From positions 1 to 64,000 of the forward strand of contig JAUJEA010000015.1 in assembly GCA_030442035.1 (NCBI GenBank): a stretch of 64,000 nucleotides of DNA, written 5' to 3'. Positions within the stretch are counted from its first letter, which is position 1; the number at the start of each line of letters is the position of its first letter. This stretch comes from Splendidivirga corallicola (lineage in GTDB: Bacteria; Bacteroidota; Bacteroidia; Cytophagales; Cyclobacteriaceae). The notes under the pieces were generated by a model. That model searched no databases. It saw nothing but the letters and a program-made list of their open reading frames with translations, and was not told the origin of the DNA. This document shows, piece by piece, positions 28,693 to 38,000 of this stretch. The translations under genes and the position numbers were made by a program.

Positions 28693-29964
28693 ATGAGAAA
28701 AATAATAATTTTATACGCACTTCTACTGTCTATTGTATCATGCAATGAAATCCCTAAAGAAATAACTGTTCCTATGGAAGTTGCCATTGGCAAAAATCCT
28801 TTTGGGCATCGCGTTTGGAGTCCAAGACCAAATCAACATGACACCATTCAATTTGAGGGCATCATGAAAGATCTAGAAAAAGTGGATCTGCGAAGTATTC
28901 AATTTCAAACGGAACAAAAAGTCAAAACTAAAAATAAAGTACATTTTTTTGTTGGTGAAAAAGATGATCAGCTGTTCATTAAGCTGGATGCCAATAACAA
29001 TAGCTCCTTTCTGGATGATGAGTTAATGATATTTGAAAAAGGATTATCAGATCAAGAGATAAAAGAGAAGCTTGATAATTTGCCAGTGGTTAATGTCAGC
29101 TATCAATATGTAGAAAATAATGAACTATTCGATCTGCAAACCTCCCTCCAAGTCGATCCATATAGCAAGAGGGATGTTGTGACAATGGTAAATGGGAAAG
29201 TTATAGATCCTTTTGAAAATGACATTCATGTTCGTTTCATGGAGTATGACTATAGGAAAGGACAAGTTAAAATCAATGACAAAGAATATAAAATTGCTAT
29301 GCGTAATGCCCAAAAACATAAATATAAAGGTGATACCATTGGCACTAAAATGATCATTGTAGCATCAGAAAGGCAATTTATTCCAACTTGGGAGGGTTAT
29401 GTTCCGGTTACATTGGGTGAGGATTTTGTCATAGATGGAGTTAAATATAACTTCCGCCAGGTGAGCCAATTTGGTGATAGCATTAAGTTGTCTTTTGTCG
29501 GTAAAGAATCCAAACCTGTCGGAGTAAATGTAGGCGAATTAGCTAGCAACTTTGAGAAAACAGCTTTGGATGGGTCTTCGTTTCAATTATCGGATCAAAA
29601 AGGAAAATATGTACTAATGGACTTCTGGGGGACCTGGTGTCAGCCTTGCATTGCCTCTTTACCCAAATTAAGAGAGGTTAATGCTTCCTACGCTGATAAG
29701 GGTTTGGTCACTTTAAGTGTAGCTTATGATGACGACATTGGTATGGTGAGGAAAGGTGTAGCAGAGCACCAACTGGATTGGATCAATATCTTTCAGGCGA
29801 GGAAGGACAAGGATAAAAATACCATTACAAACTTGTTCAAAGTAAGTGGTTTTCCCACATTAATATTGATTGATCCAAATGGCAAAATAGTATTTAGATT
29901 AAGTGGGTTCCGGCCTGAAAAATATTCAGAATTGATTGCTATCCTGGATAAAGCATATAGTTAA
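28693..29964 (+). CDS. TlpA-like thioredoxin-fold lipoprotein
   Basis: The protein has 423 residues with a lipobox (LLLSIVSCNE). About 270 residues of unassigned beta-rich sequence precede a C-terminal TlpA/AhpC-type thioredoxin domain (about 275-423). The redox pair is C316 and C319 in WGTWCQPCIASLP. It probably reduces or rearranges disulfides in exported proteins. The NTF2-like gene begins directly at its stop codon and is co-transcribed. A decoy N-terminal domain of this size is common in Bacteroidota TlpA proteins. Confidence 0.88.
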   Translation: MRKIIILYALLLSIVSCNEIPKEITVPMEVAIGKNPFGHRVWSPRPNQHDTIQFEGIMKDLEKVDLRSIQFQTEQKVKTKNKVHFFVGEKDDQLFIKLDANNNSSFLDDELMIFEKGLSDQEIKEKLDNLPVVNVSYQYVENNELFDLQTSLQVDPYSKRDVVTMVNGKVIDPFENDIHVRFMEYDYRKGQVKINDKEYKIAMRNAQKHKYKGDTIGTKMIIVASERQFIPTWEGYVPVTLGEDFVIDGVKYNFRQVSQFGDSIKLSFVGKESKPVGVNVGELASNFEKTALDGSSFQLSDQKGKYVLMDFWGTWCQPCIASLPKLREVNASYADKGLVTLSVAYDDDIGMVRKGVAEHQLDWINIFQARKDKDKNTITNLFKVSGFPTLILIDPNGKIVFRLSGFRPEKYSELIAILDKAYS

Positions 29965-30312
29965 ATGTATAGAACAATGACCCCACTGCAATTAGCTCTT
30001 AAATATATGGACATTGTTTTTTCCAATGGCGATATGATGCAATTGAAAGGGATATTGGCTCAAGATCTGGTCTTCAACGGGCCTTTCCATCAATCCAATA
30101 CTGCAAAAGACTATATTGACTCTATGGTGGAAGCACCTCCTGAAGATTTTGAATATAAACTGATACAATCATTTGAAACCGCTTCTTCTGCTTGTCTGAT
30201 TTATGAATTTATCAAACCAGGGGTTTCTACCACTATGGCCCAGGTTTTTGAAATCAAAAATGATAAGATCATTGAAATTCAATTAATATTTGATACCGCT
30301 GCTTTTCAATAG
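29965..30312 (+). CDS. NTF2-like (SnoaL-type) small protein
   Basis: A cytoplasmic protein of 115 residues of the cone-shaped NTF2/SnoaL fold: ALKYMDIVFSNGDMMQLKGI at the start, a DLVFNGPFHQ strand, and a C-terminal VFEIKNDKIIEIQLIFD pair of strands. Such proteins bind small molecules or act as isomerases or hydrolases; the ligand cannot be told. It starts immediately after the TlpA-like stop codon; a second ATG four codons on is possible. Confidence 0.7.
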   Translation: MYRTMTPLQLALKYMDIVFSNGDMMQLKGILAQDLVFNGPFHQSNTAKDYIDSMVEAPPEDFEYKLIQSFETASSACLIYEFIKPGVSTTMAQVFEIKNDKIIEIQLIFDTAAFQ

Positions 30313-30380
30313 TAACTGAATTAAAATCTCTATTGGCAGCTTTTTAGTTTTGAAGAGGCACCTCCAATTTTTCCGGAGAT

Positions 30381-30413
30381 AGGTGTCAGGCATTTGAAAA
30401 ATGTCAGACACCT
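30381..30413. repeat. short hairpin repeat (GTGTCAGGCATTT family)
   Basis: AGGTGTCAGGCATTT (30381-30395) and AAATGTCAGACACCT (30399-30413) form an imperfect hairpin just past a gene end. Nearly the same sequence occurs at 52144-52174 and a relative at 34994-35024. All three lie directly downstream of genes. Confidence 0.65.
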
Positions 30414-30553
30414 CGACAATCGAAGTCAATATGATTTACATTATTTTATCTCTTCCATATTTATCTACAATAACTTCATTGAATTGTCTATCAAGAAATG
30501 TCTATTCTTTTTGATACTTTTATCTTTCAGGAATCCTTTAATTCTTGTTCCAA

Positions 30554-31786
30554 ATGACTAGCCACATGAAAAGTACTAAACTCAAATTCTCTACGCTAAC
30601 AGCATTTCTTTCATTACAACTATTTTTACTTAATGCTTGCTCTGAACAAGCTCCGCAGACCTCTAAACAGTGGTACAAGGGGAATCTTCATACGCACTCT
30701 TATTGGAGTGATGGTGATGAGTTCCCTGAAATGATTATGGAATGGTATAAGTCGAATAACTATCATTTCGTAGCATTGTCGGATCATAATATTCTGGCAA
30801 AGGGTGATTACTGGATTGAGCTTCCGGAACGTGAACTATATCAAAATGCCTTTAAAAATTATTTGAGCAAATATGGTAATGATTGGGTAGTCCATAAAGA
30901 AGATTCAGGTCGGATCGAGGTAAAGCTCAAAACCTATGAGGAGTACAAACCTCTATTTGAAGAGAAGGGAAAATTTCTAATAATACAATCGGAAGAAATC
31001 ACAGATAGATTTGAAGATAAACATATCCATGTAAACGCTACTAATATTCAGGAGCTCATTGAACCCCAGGGGGGAGAAAGTGTATTGGAGGTATTACAAA
31101 ACAACATCAATGAGGTACTAAAACAAAGACAAGAAACAGGTGTTCCCATGATCCCACATATCAATCATCCAAATTTTCACTATTCAATTTCTCTTGAGGA
31201 CATAATCCAATTGGAGGGTGAGCGTTTCTTTGAAGTTTTTAACGGGCATCCCCAGGTGCATAACTTTGGAGATTCAGCGCACGTAAGCACTGAAGAAATG
31301 TGGGATCAGATCAACATTGCTTATCTGTCAAAACAACAACCACTCATTTATGGATTGGCTACCGATGACAGTCATCATTATCATGAAATTGACAGCAAGT
31401 GGAGCAATGCCGGTCGCGGATGGATCATGGTACAAGCAGATTCACTTAACACTACTTCACTTATCGATGCTATGGAGGAAGGAAAGTTTTATGCCACTAC
31501 GGGAATCACACTGTCTGATTTGCGTTTTGAGAACAATGAGCTCAAGGTCGAAGTACAAGCTGAAGAGGGGGTTCATTATAAAATTGAGTTCATAGGGTGT
31601 AAAACCGGTGAGCAGGAAGCAAAGATTCTCAATGTAGCTGAAGGCAACACCGCCATTCATAAAGTGGACCCGGAGATGTTATTTGTTCGTGCCAAAATAA
31701 CCTCGGACAAGCCTCACAGCAATCCCATCGAAACGGCTAATTTCGAAATGGCCTGGACGCAACCAGTTGTTTTTGAAAAGGAATAA
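30554..31786 (+). CDS. PHP-domain lipoprotein, probable phosphoesterase
   Basis: From the ATG at 30554 (a TTG at 30545 and an ATG at 30566 are alternatives) the protein has 410 residues with a lipobox in LLNACSEQ. The PHP metal motif GNLHTHSYWSDGD starts about 40 residues in, followed by FVALSDHNIL, IPHINHPNF and TDDSHHYHEI. A C-terminal beta domain follows. Exported PHP proteins of this type are probably phosphoesterases, but the substrate is unknown. The gene appears monocistronic. Confidence 0.85.
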   Translation: MTSHMKSTKLKFSTLTAFLSLQLFLLNACSEQAPQTSKQWYKGNLHTHSYWSDGDEFPEMIMEWYKSNNYHFVALSDHNILAKGDYWIELPERELYQNAFKNYLSKYGNDWVVHKEDSGRIEVKLKTYEEYKPLFEEKGKFLIIQSEEITDRFEDKHIHVNATNIQELIEPQGGESVLEVLQNNINEVLKQRQETGVPMIPHINHPNFHYSISLEDIIQLEGERFFEVFNGHPQVHNFGDSAHVSTEEMWDQINIAYLSKQQPLIYGLATDDSHHYHEIDSKWSNAGRGWIMVQADSLNTTSLIDAMEEGKFYATTGITLSDLRFENNELKVEVQAEEGVHYKIEFIGCKTGEQEAKILNVAEGNTAIHKVDPEMLFVRAKITSDKPHSNPIETANFEMAWTQPVVFEKE

Positions 31787-31837
31787 GAAAGGCAAATGGA
31801 TGGTTTCAGAATCCGTAAAATGCTAAAATGAGCTGTC

Positions 31838-31914
31838 AGGTATCAGGTCTTGGATATCAGGGAGCTTTTAGTTAGGTCTATTGTAATAAGACCAAAACCT
31901 GATAGCCGATACCT
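31838..31914. repeat. intergenic inverted repeat
   Basis: AGGTATCAGGTCTT (31838-31851) is mirrored, with gaps, by a segment at 31888-31914 (AAGACC, CCTGAT and GATACCT blocks), giving an imperfect stem-loop of nearly 80 bases between the PHP and EEP genes. It may be a terminator or a repeat copy. Confidence 0.45.
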
Positions 31915-31983
31915 AAGAGCTTACCATTATTATGCTTAAATTGAAAGTGTTAAATCATTGCGAACCAAAACCTTTTAATTGTT

Positions 31984-32892
31984 ATGGAGAAAGCATTTTC
32001 AGTCTCTTGCTGGAATGTGGAACATTTCGGTAAATCCAGGAAAATAGGCCGTCGCTCCGAGACCAGGGCTCAGGTAAAAGAAAGAATAAAAAAAGTGGTG
32101 GACTTTGTTGATCAGCATAAAGGAGACATACTGGCCATATCAGAAGTGAGTAGTTATGAAATTTTTGAAACGTTAACCAAAAAAATATCCAACTATAACT
32201 TTTTCATCACGGAAGGAGAACAAAGCCAGGAAATCCTGGTAGGTATAAAGAATACCTTGAATGCCTACGTCATGCAGAAGACTGAGTTCAAAAGTCAGCA
32301 AAGCAGCTTACGACCAGGTGTTTTGGTTACCGTTCATCTTGATGATCAATATTATCCTGTTTTATTCCTGCACCTGAAAAGTATGCCAGACCCAAAAGGA
32401 TTTGGGTTAAGAGACGATATGATCACCAGAGCCTGTGATTTTCGCAACAAAATCGTCAAAGGTATCCGGGAAAAAATCAAAGTTGAACAAGGTTTGTCAT
32501 CCTTGCCGAAAGCAAAGGACGTACCCGCACCCAATTACATTTTTGTAGGCGATCTCAATACCATGGGTTTGGATTACAAACCAGCCAAGAAGTTTGATAT
32601 CCCACCAGCCAATGAAATCAATGATTTAAAAAGAAGGGCCAAAAACCGGCAGATGAGATTGCTTTCAAAAACCGCTGATGCTACCTGGTACAATGGAAGT
32701 AATTCCAGGTATGATCCCGGCAACCTGGATCACGTGGTGGCAATGAAACATCTCAAATTCATGGATATGGGAGGAGGTGCAGAAGTGAAACTTCGGGGAT
32801 GGCCCGAAATTCAGGATACTACCGAGCAAGACAAATGGATTGAGCAATATTCAGATCATGCCCTGCTCTATTTTGAAGTATGTAAAGTTTAA
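31984..32892 (+). CDS. endonuclease/exonuclease/phosphatase (EEP) family protein
   Basis: The protein has 302 residues and no signal peptide. EEP motifs are in order: FSVSCWNVEHFGK at the start, ILAISEVSSYE (metal-binding Glu), FLHLKSMPD, FVGDLNTMG, PGNLDHVVAMK and QYSDHALLYFEV (catalytic His). The family hydrolyses phosphodiester bonds in nucleic acids, lipids or signalling molecules. The target is not apparent, and neighbours give no clue. Confidence 0.85.
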   Translation: MEKAFSVSCWNVEHFGKSRKIGRRSETRAQVKERIKKVVDFVDQHKGDILAISEVSSYEIFETLTKKISNYNFFITEGEQSQEILVGIKNTLNAYVMQKTEFKSQQSSLRPGVLVTVHLDDQYYPVLFLHLKSMPDPKGFGLRDDMITRACDFRNKIVKGIREKIKVEQGLSSLPKAKDVPAPNYIFVGDLNTMGLDYKPAKKFDIPPANEINDLKRRAKNRQMRLLSKTADATWYNGSNSRYDPGNLDHVVAMKHLKFMDMGGGAEVKLRGWPEIQDTTEQDKWIEQYSDHALLYFEVCKV

Positions 32893-32979
32893 CTTTTAGT
32901 GTTAAAGTATTTAAGTGGGTAAGTTCAATGAGGACCAAGGTTTGCTTAACCAATGGATCTAGTAAAAGTTACTGTTTAA

Positions 32980-33018
32980 AAAGATCCCGGTTTACTTTCC
33001 GGGATCTTTCATTTTTTT
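32980..33018 (+). terminator. intrinsic terminator after the EEP gene
   Basis: AAAGATCCCGG (32980-32990) pairs perfectly with CCGGGATCTTT (32999-33009) around an 8-base loop. Seven T residues follow at 33012-33018. It sits between the convergent EEP and trypsin-like genes. Confidence 0.85.
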
Positions 33019-33042
33019 AGTTGACCCAATTTCTATGAATAA

Positions 33043-34122
33043 CTAATAAACCTCTATTTTCAACAAATTACAGACATTTTCGATTTGGTTGTGAATAGTG
33101 GCGAATGCTGAACCTGCAAACAAAAGGCCCATAGCGAAACAGTTCTTATCGGTTAGGATTGAGCCGGAGTCTCCACCGGCAGACATTGGTGTTGTAACAA
33201 TTTGGTCAACGAACCTGGCTACTCTTCCTCCTCTGTAGTTCACCATAACAGTGGCATTTACACCAGTAATCCTTCCTCTTGTAAAGTTTGTTGTTCTTCC
33301 GGTCTTTTGCACAATAGTCCCGACTCTGACAGATTTTTTCTGGTATTTGCCTTTCAAGTTACCAATCCAATATATAGCCCGATCCAGGTCATGGAATTCC
33401 CCTTGGGCGATGGCTGCATCAACAAGGTTCTTACCTCCGGTAAAGTTAATCGGTATGAACCGGCTAAGTTTGGCAACCTTATCATAGCGTAGGCTACCTC
33501 CATCGGCTCTTCCAGGTTGAATGATATCATCATCAATGGCGGCATTGTTGCTATTGGCTAAAACGTGATTATTGCTCAGGATATAATACTTGGAAGGAGA
33601 ACCAATACCATTGGGAAGCATATCGTATACCATGGTACCAATAGTGCCAGCAGTTACATCAGGATGTCCCACGCTAAAACCACCCTGAACCGGTCTTGCA
33701 CGACGCCTGAGGGTTTCGATCTCAGTTTCGATGGACGTTTCAAGGGCATCTTCAATTCTATCATCTACCCAGCTTTCCAGGCTTGTTTTCCCATTGATTT
33801 TTGTTGGATGTTTAACCATGTTGCTTGCTCCGGCAAAAATTTCACCCACAGCCAGTACATCGGTGTTCATTCCCTGAATTTTCTTAGGGATCATATCCCG
33901 CTTGCTTACTTCAGATTTTGGTAATTTGTAATTTACCAATGCGATTAATGAAGGCTCACCTGTTGGCTCTCCATTCACCCATTTAACGCCATCCGCAAGG
34001 CCCACCAGATTAGCCCTGGGCTGTTGAAAGTTCAATAATTCTTCCGCAGCCTCATCGTGTACTTTTTGTAATTGTTCAGCACCGTCTTCGTGCAAAATCA
34101 TTAATTCGTCCTTGCTCTTCAT
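33043..34122 (-). CDS. trypsin-like serine peptidase with N-terminal domain, cytoplasmic-looking
   Basis: The protein has 359 residues and no signal peptide. The catalytic triad of a chymotrypsin fold can be placed at H186 (YILSNNHVLA), D235 (NLVDAAIA) and S319 (SAGGDSGSIL). An N-terminal domain (about 36-100) contains RANLVGLADG and DMIPKKIQGMNTDVLAVGEI. The same pattern forms the whole of the small protein encoded next door (34342-34563). A helical linker (about 110-142) joins the two. The substrate is unknown. Spacing of 220 bases, with repeats, separates it from the small gene on the same strand. Confidence 0.75.
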   Translation of the reverse strand: MKSKDELMILHEDGAEQLQKVHDEAAEELLNFQQPRANLVGLADGVKWVNGEPTGEPSLIALVNYKLPKSEVSKRDMIPKKIQGMNTDVLAVGEIFAGASNMVKHPTKINGKTSLESWVDDRIEDALETSIETEIETLRRRARPVQGGFSVGHPDVTAGTIGTMVYDMLPNGIGSPSKYYILSNNHVLANSNNAAIDDDIIQPGRADGGSLRYDKVAKLSRFIPINFTGGKNLVDAAIAQGEFHDLDRAIYWIGNLKGKYQKKSVRVGTIVQKTGRTTNFTRGRITGVNATVMVNYRGGRVARFVDQIVTTPMSAGGDSGSILTDKNCFAMGLLFAGSAFATIHNQIENVCNLLKIEVY

Positions 34123-34143
34123 TTTTCAATATTTAAGATTGTA

Positions 34144-34255
34144 CCTACTCTCACAAAGCTTTTCGGTATCCGCTTCCGTACTCAATTGAAGGTTTTCCGG
34201 TACCCACTTGTTTAAAGGTTATTCCTACTCATTACAAGCTTTTCGGAATCCGCTT
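34144..34255. repeat. tandem short repeats upstream of the trypsin-like gene
   Basis: A 32-base unit ending in AAGCTTTTCGG and ATCCGCTT occurs at 34144-34175 and again at 34224-34255, 80 bases apart, with a shorter degenerate copy between (34191-34209). They lie in the spacer upstream of the protease gene and could be regulatory or a remnant duplication. Confidence 0.6.
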
Positions 34256-34341
34256 ATAGAATATCATTCGAATCAATTTCAATTCATGAAATTGTGGGAC
34301 TATGCATTATGTCTAATGCACAGATTTACAGTCTGGAAAAT

Positions 34342-34563
34342 CTAAAGTGAAGAAAGTGAGCCGATCTCTCGCACATCCGTTGGGAAGGGGCCCAGTTTTT
34401 TTGGAATTAATTCTTCGTTGGAAAGTAGCTCCTCAGCTACCTTTTTGGTGACATAGATGATAATAGCGTCGTGCACGCCCTTTTTTCCTAAGGCTACACC
34501 AATGACATTGGGTAATTTAAGAAGACGGGGCTCATACTGTTTTTGAACATCGATTATGTCCAT
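34342..34563 (-). CDS. small protein resembling the N-terminal domain of the adjacent protease
   Basis: The product is only 73 residues. Its core LPNVIGVALGKKG and IPKKLGPFPTDVREIGSL aligns with RANLVGLADG and IPKKIQGMNTDVLAVGEI of the downstream trypsin-like protein (residues about 38-95). It contains nothing of the catalytic domain. It could be a stand-alone propeptide or inhibitor-like partner, or the 5' part of a duplicated protease gene. There is no signal peptide. Function is inference from the shared domain. Confidence 0.6.
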   Translation of the reverse strand: MDIIDVQKQYEPRLLKLPNVIGVALGKKGVHDAIIIYVTKKVAEELLSNEELIPKKLGPFPTDVREIGSLSSL

Positions 34564-34738
34564 GATAACAGTTTATGGTGACAAACAAACTAAGGCTGTT
34601 GAAAGTGTACCCGTGAACCACGAGGAAACGCAAACGATGGTGAATTATCCATTCATCAAGCATACTAAAGTTCTTGAAATTCACAGACAAAAACAAGCTG
34701 AAAACCAATTATTTAAAGCTGAGATGATTGGTTCAGGG
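34564..34738. other. intergenic spacer, upstream side of the small gene
   Basis: This stretch lies before the first copy of the dispersed repeat. A plus-strand frame (34556-34906) runs through it into the repeat and is judged to be chance. No promoter could be assigned with confidence. Confidence 0.3.
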
Positions 34739-34962
34739 TTTTTATCACCTCACCTAAATCCTCTCCTCAAGGAGAGGACTTTTCTGGCTCCCTTTGATCT
34801 AACAATAAACAATCACGTCATTCCTGAATTTCTGGAATGTAATGGAAGAAATATCAGGAATCTCCCTGTGCTGTGTGGTGATGGTGGATTGCTTTTGATG
34901 GATTGATAGTGCTTCTATTGGGAGATCCCTGATCTTCGCTGCGCTGCGTCAGGGATGACGTG
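34739..34962 (+). repeat. dispersed hairpin repeat, copy A
   Basis: This copy matches 38822-39025 closely and 61013-61188 (inverted) over about 130 bases. Internal palindromes include CCTCTCCTCAAGGAGAGG, ATTCCTGAATTTCTGGAAT and GGAGATCCCTGATCTTC. The copy ends in GCTGCGTCAGGGATGACGTG. It lies between the small protease-like gene and the CHAT gene. Confidence 0.85.
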
Positions 34963-34993
34963 TGGTGTGATTAAGTTTACTTCAGTGCTGGAA

Positions 34994-35024
34994 GATGTCT
35001 GACACTTGGGAAGTGTCTGACATC
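34994..35024. repeat. short hairpin repeat after the CHAT gene
   Basis: GATGTCTGACACTT (34994-35007) pairs with AAGTGTCTGACATC (35011-35024) with one mismatch around GGG. It lies 20 bases past the CHAT stop codon and is related to the hairpins at 30381 and 52144. It may serve as a terminator without a U-run. Confidence 0.6.
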
Positions 35025-35043
35025 AGCGTAAACAAAATAGCTC

Positions 35044-38000
35044 TTAAACAAATCTCTTTTTGATCAGGACCAACAGGCTTAGAAGTACCACAACTCCTAA
35101 AATACCCATCACCCAATATTCCCATTTAGATTGGCTGTCCAATTCAATGGGATCATTGTTACCCAGGATGAAAAAATTGCCCCAGTAAAATGGGTTGGCG
35201 GAGAGGACGTCTGCGGTTTGGAGGTAGTTTAGTTTGGCTTGCCGGAGGGCTTCACCTTTGGTCATGCCTTGTTTGAGGTTGGTGTAGAAATTCTTCATGA
35301 GTTCAGGCGCCACGGCATCCGATACTTCCCAGCTTGATAGCAATAAGCTTTTGGCTCCGGCGTATTGAAAAGCCCTCCCAAGACTCATGATACCTTCTCC
35401 TTGTTCCAGCTTGCCGGTACCTGCATCACAGGCGCTTAAAACGGCCAGTTCGGCTGGTAGGTCAAGTGCATATAATTCATGGACATATAAATGGTTGTCT
35501 TCCAAACTGTCTTTGTTTTGCGTGAAGTACAATCGCGAATGTTCAGGGTTTTCATCATTGATCTCACCGTGAAGGGCCAAATGTAAAATGGAATAGTTAT
35601 CGGCATTGGCCTTGAAGTTTCTTTCATTGGCATCTCTCCCATAGTAATAGGTACCATCCACCAAATCTGCAATGGCCCTTATTTCTTCCCGACTCCCAGG
35701 CAAATCCCCGGTTGACTGTCTGAGTGTATTAAAACTTAAATAATCGCCCATATCAACACTAGCAGTATCCGTATAGGAAAAAGCCAGACATTGATTCAAC
35801 TGATCTGTTTTTTTGTTGGTAAACTCATCAAAAAGTAAATTCGCTGAATTAGCGTAGCTAATACTAAAATCCCTTACCAAATATGGCAGTTCCCGATAGT
35901 CATCCGATTCTATAAGTTTGGTAAGCAGCAAATCAAAATTGATATGCCACAGAACACCATGAGGTACAATGATCAGATTCTTTCCCTCCACCATTTTGGA
36001 AATAGGCTCAAAAATCTGCTGATAAAGTTTATGAGCCAATTGACTATAATTTTTAAGATCTTTTTCCTCAATCGATTTCCTGAAATCTTTTACTAACATT
36101 TCAATACTATCCGGTTGATTTATTGTCTCCACTCTCAAAGTATCCTTGGTCACCACAAAAGCGTAAACCTCCTCTTCTCCCACAAAATATTCCACAAGGG
36201 TTTCATCCATGGCAAGCTTTTGTTGTATTTCAGACACACTCAATACTTTGTTCTGATATTTCAATTGATAATATTTAGGGTAATTTTTTTCCATTACTTC
36301 TACAAGTGAATCATATTGGCGATTAAGTGAAAAAAGCCGATTATTGAATTCATTGATTTGGAGTGTATCATAGCCTTTTTTGTTGGTTTTTGCTTTAAGT
36401 ATTCTAGATTGGTAAAAGGCACGACTAATTTTTAACGATTTTTCAAGATCAATTAAACTTTCAGGAAGATTGACAAAGCTTTTGGCTGATGCTGTAGTAA
36501 AAGATTCCCTTAAAACATTAGCCTTGCTTTTTTCCGAGAAATGAAAAGCTTGACACAGGTATCGAAAATCAGATGTAACTTGATGCAATAACAAACAGGT
36601 TTCTACCGCACCTTCATACACCCACTCAATATCTTCACCAAACTCCATTTTATCTTCCGTGGTCATGTATGATTTTTGTACTTTACTAATTAATGCATCA
36701 CATAGATCATAATGATTTTTGGAAGCAAGTAAATCCTTAATTTCTCTATCTAACAAATAACTTCTCCTAAAGACCTCTCCCTTCTTTCTTAACGAATATA
36801 AAAGAGCATTGGCATTTAGATAATTATTCAATGGAGGCAAACTATAATAATCGAAATCAGAATAGTTTGGAAGGTTTGCAACAACACCCTTTTGATATTG
36901 TAATAAGGCTGAATCGAAATTATTTTGTTCTCTATAAACATTTCCAATATTAATGTAGGTCCCGGCCAGTGATGAATGTTTTTTTTCATAAATCTTTTCT
37001 CGAATAGCTAGTGCTTTCTCAAAATTTTTTAGTGCTAAAAAAAAATTGCCTTTTTTATAAAATACCTTTCCAATATTTGAATAGGTGGTGGATACACTCA
37101 CATGATTATCTCCAAAAATTTCGGACTTGATTGCAATTGATTTTTGAAAATATTCAAGTGCTAGTTCAATTTCTCCCTTCTTTAAATAGACTTGACCTAT
37201 ATTGTTGTAAGCATAGGCTACTCCTTTGTGTCTCCCTTTATCAATTCTTTTTCTTAAATCCAACGATTTTTGTAAATAATCCAAAGCCAAATCAAGATCC
37301 CCTTTTCTTTCATAAGTAAGACCTATACTGTTGTAAATAATTGCAACACTGTAATTATTGGCTCCGAAAATTTCTTTCCTTATTTCCAGTGATTTTAGAT
37401 AGTAATTCAGAGCCTTTGTGTATTCCCTTTTTTCTTCATAAATACTTCCAATTCTTTTGTAACTATTGGCGATGTATGAATGATTTGTCCCGAGAACCTC
37501 TTTTTGGATATTCAGAGCTTCCTGAACAAATTTTATAGCCATATCATAATTTGCTAGGTCCATATAAATACCCCCTATTTCGAAATAGGAATATGCCGTT
37601 TTCGGGTGCTTTTCTCCAAATATTTTTTTGTTGATCATTAATGCCCTTTCATGGTTTCTTAATGATAATTCAAACTCACCATTTTGATTATACATTCTTC
37701 CCAGACACTCATGGGTATATGATATTTGCTTATTGTCTTCCTTATATATAATTTCTTGAATTTCTAATGCTTTAAAATGATAATCCAAAGCCCTTTTGGC
37801 ATTACTCTGCCCGTAAAATTGTATTAGTCCTAAGCTATTATAAGCATTTGCTATAGCTTCATTAACTTCTCCAAAAATCTCCACTTGGATGGCCAATGTT
37901 CTTTCTATATATTCCAAGGCCAAGTCATAATTTTTATTAACATAGTAATGTATATTTGCAATGAAATTATAGGATGATGCGATGCTTGAATGAGTCTCTT

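Noticed and set aside
34556-34906. 116-codon plus-strand ORF
   Set aside because: Its second half is translated from dispersed repeat copy A, and the first half matches no family. It also overlaps the start of the opposite-strand small gene.
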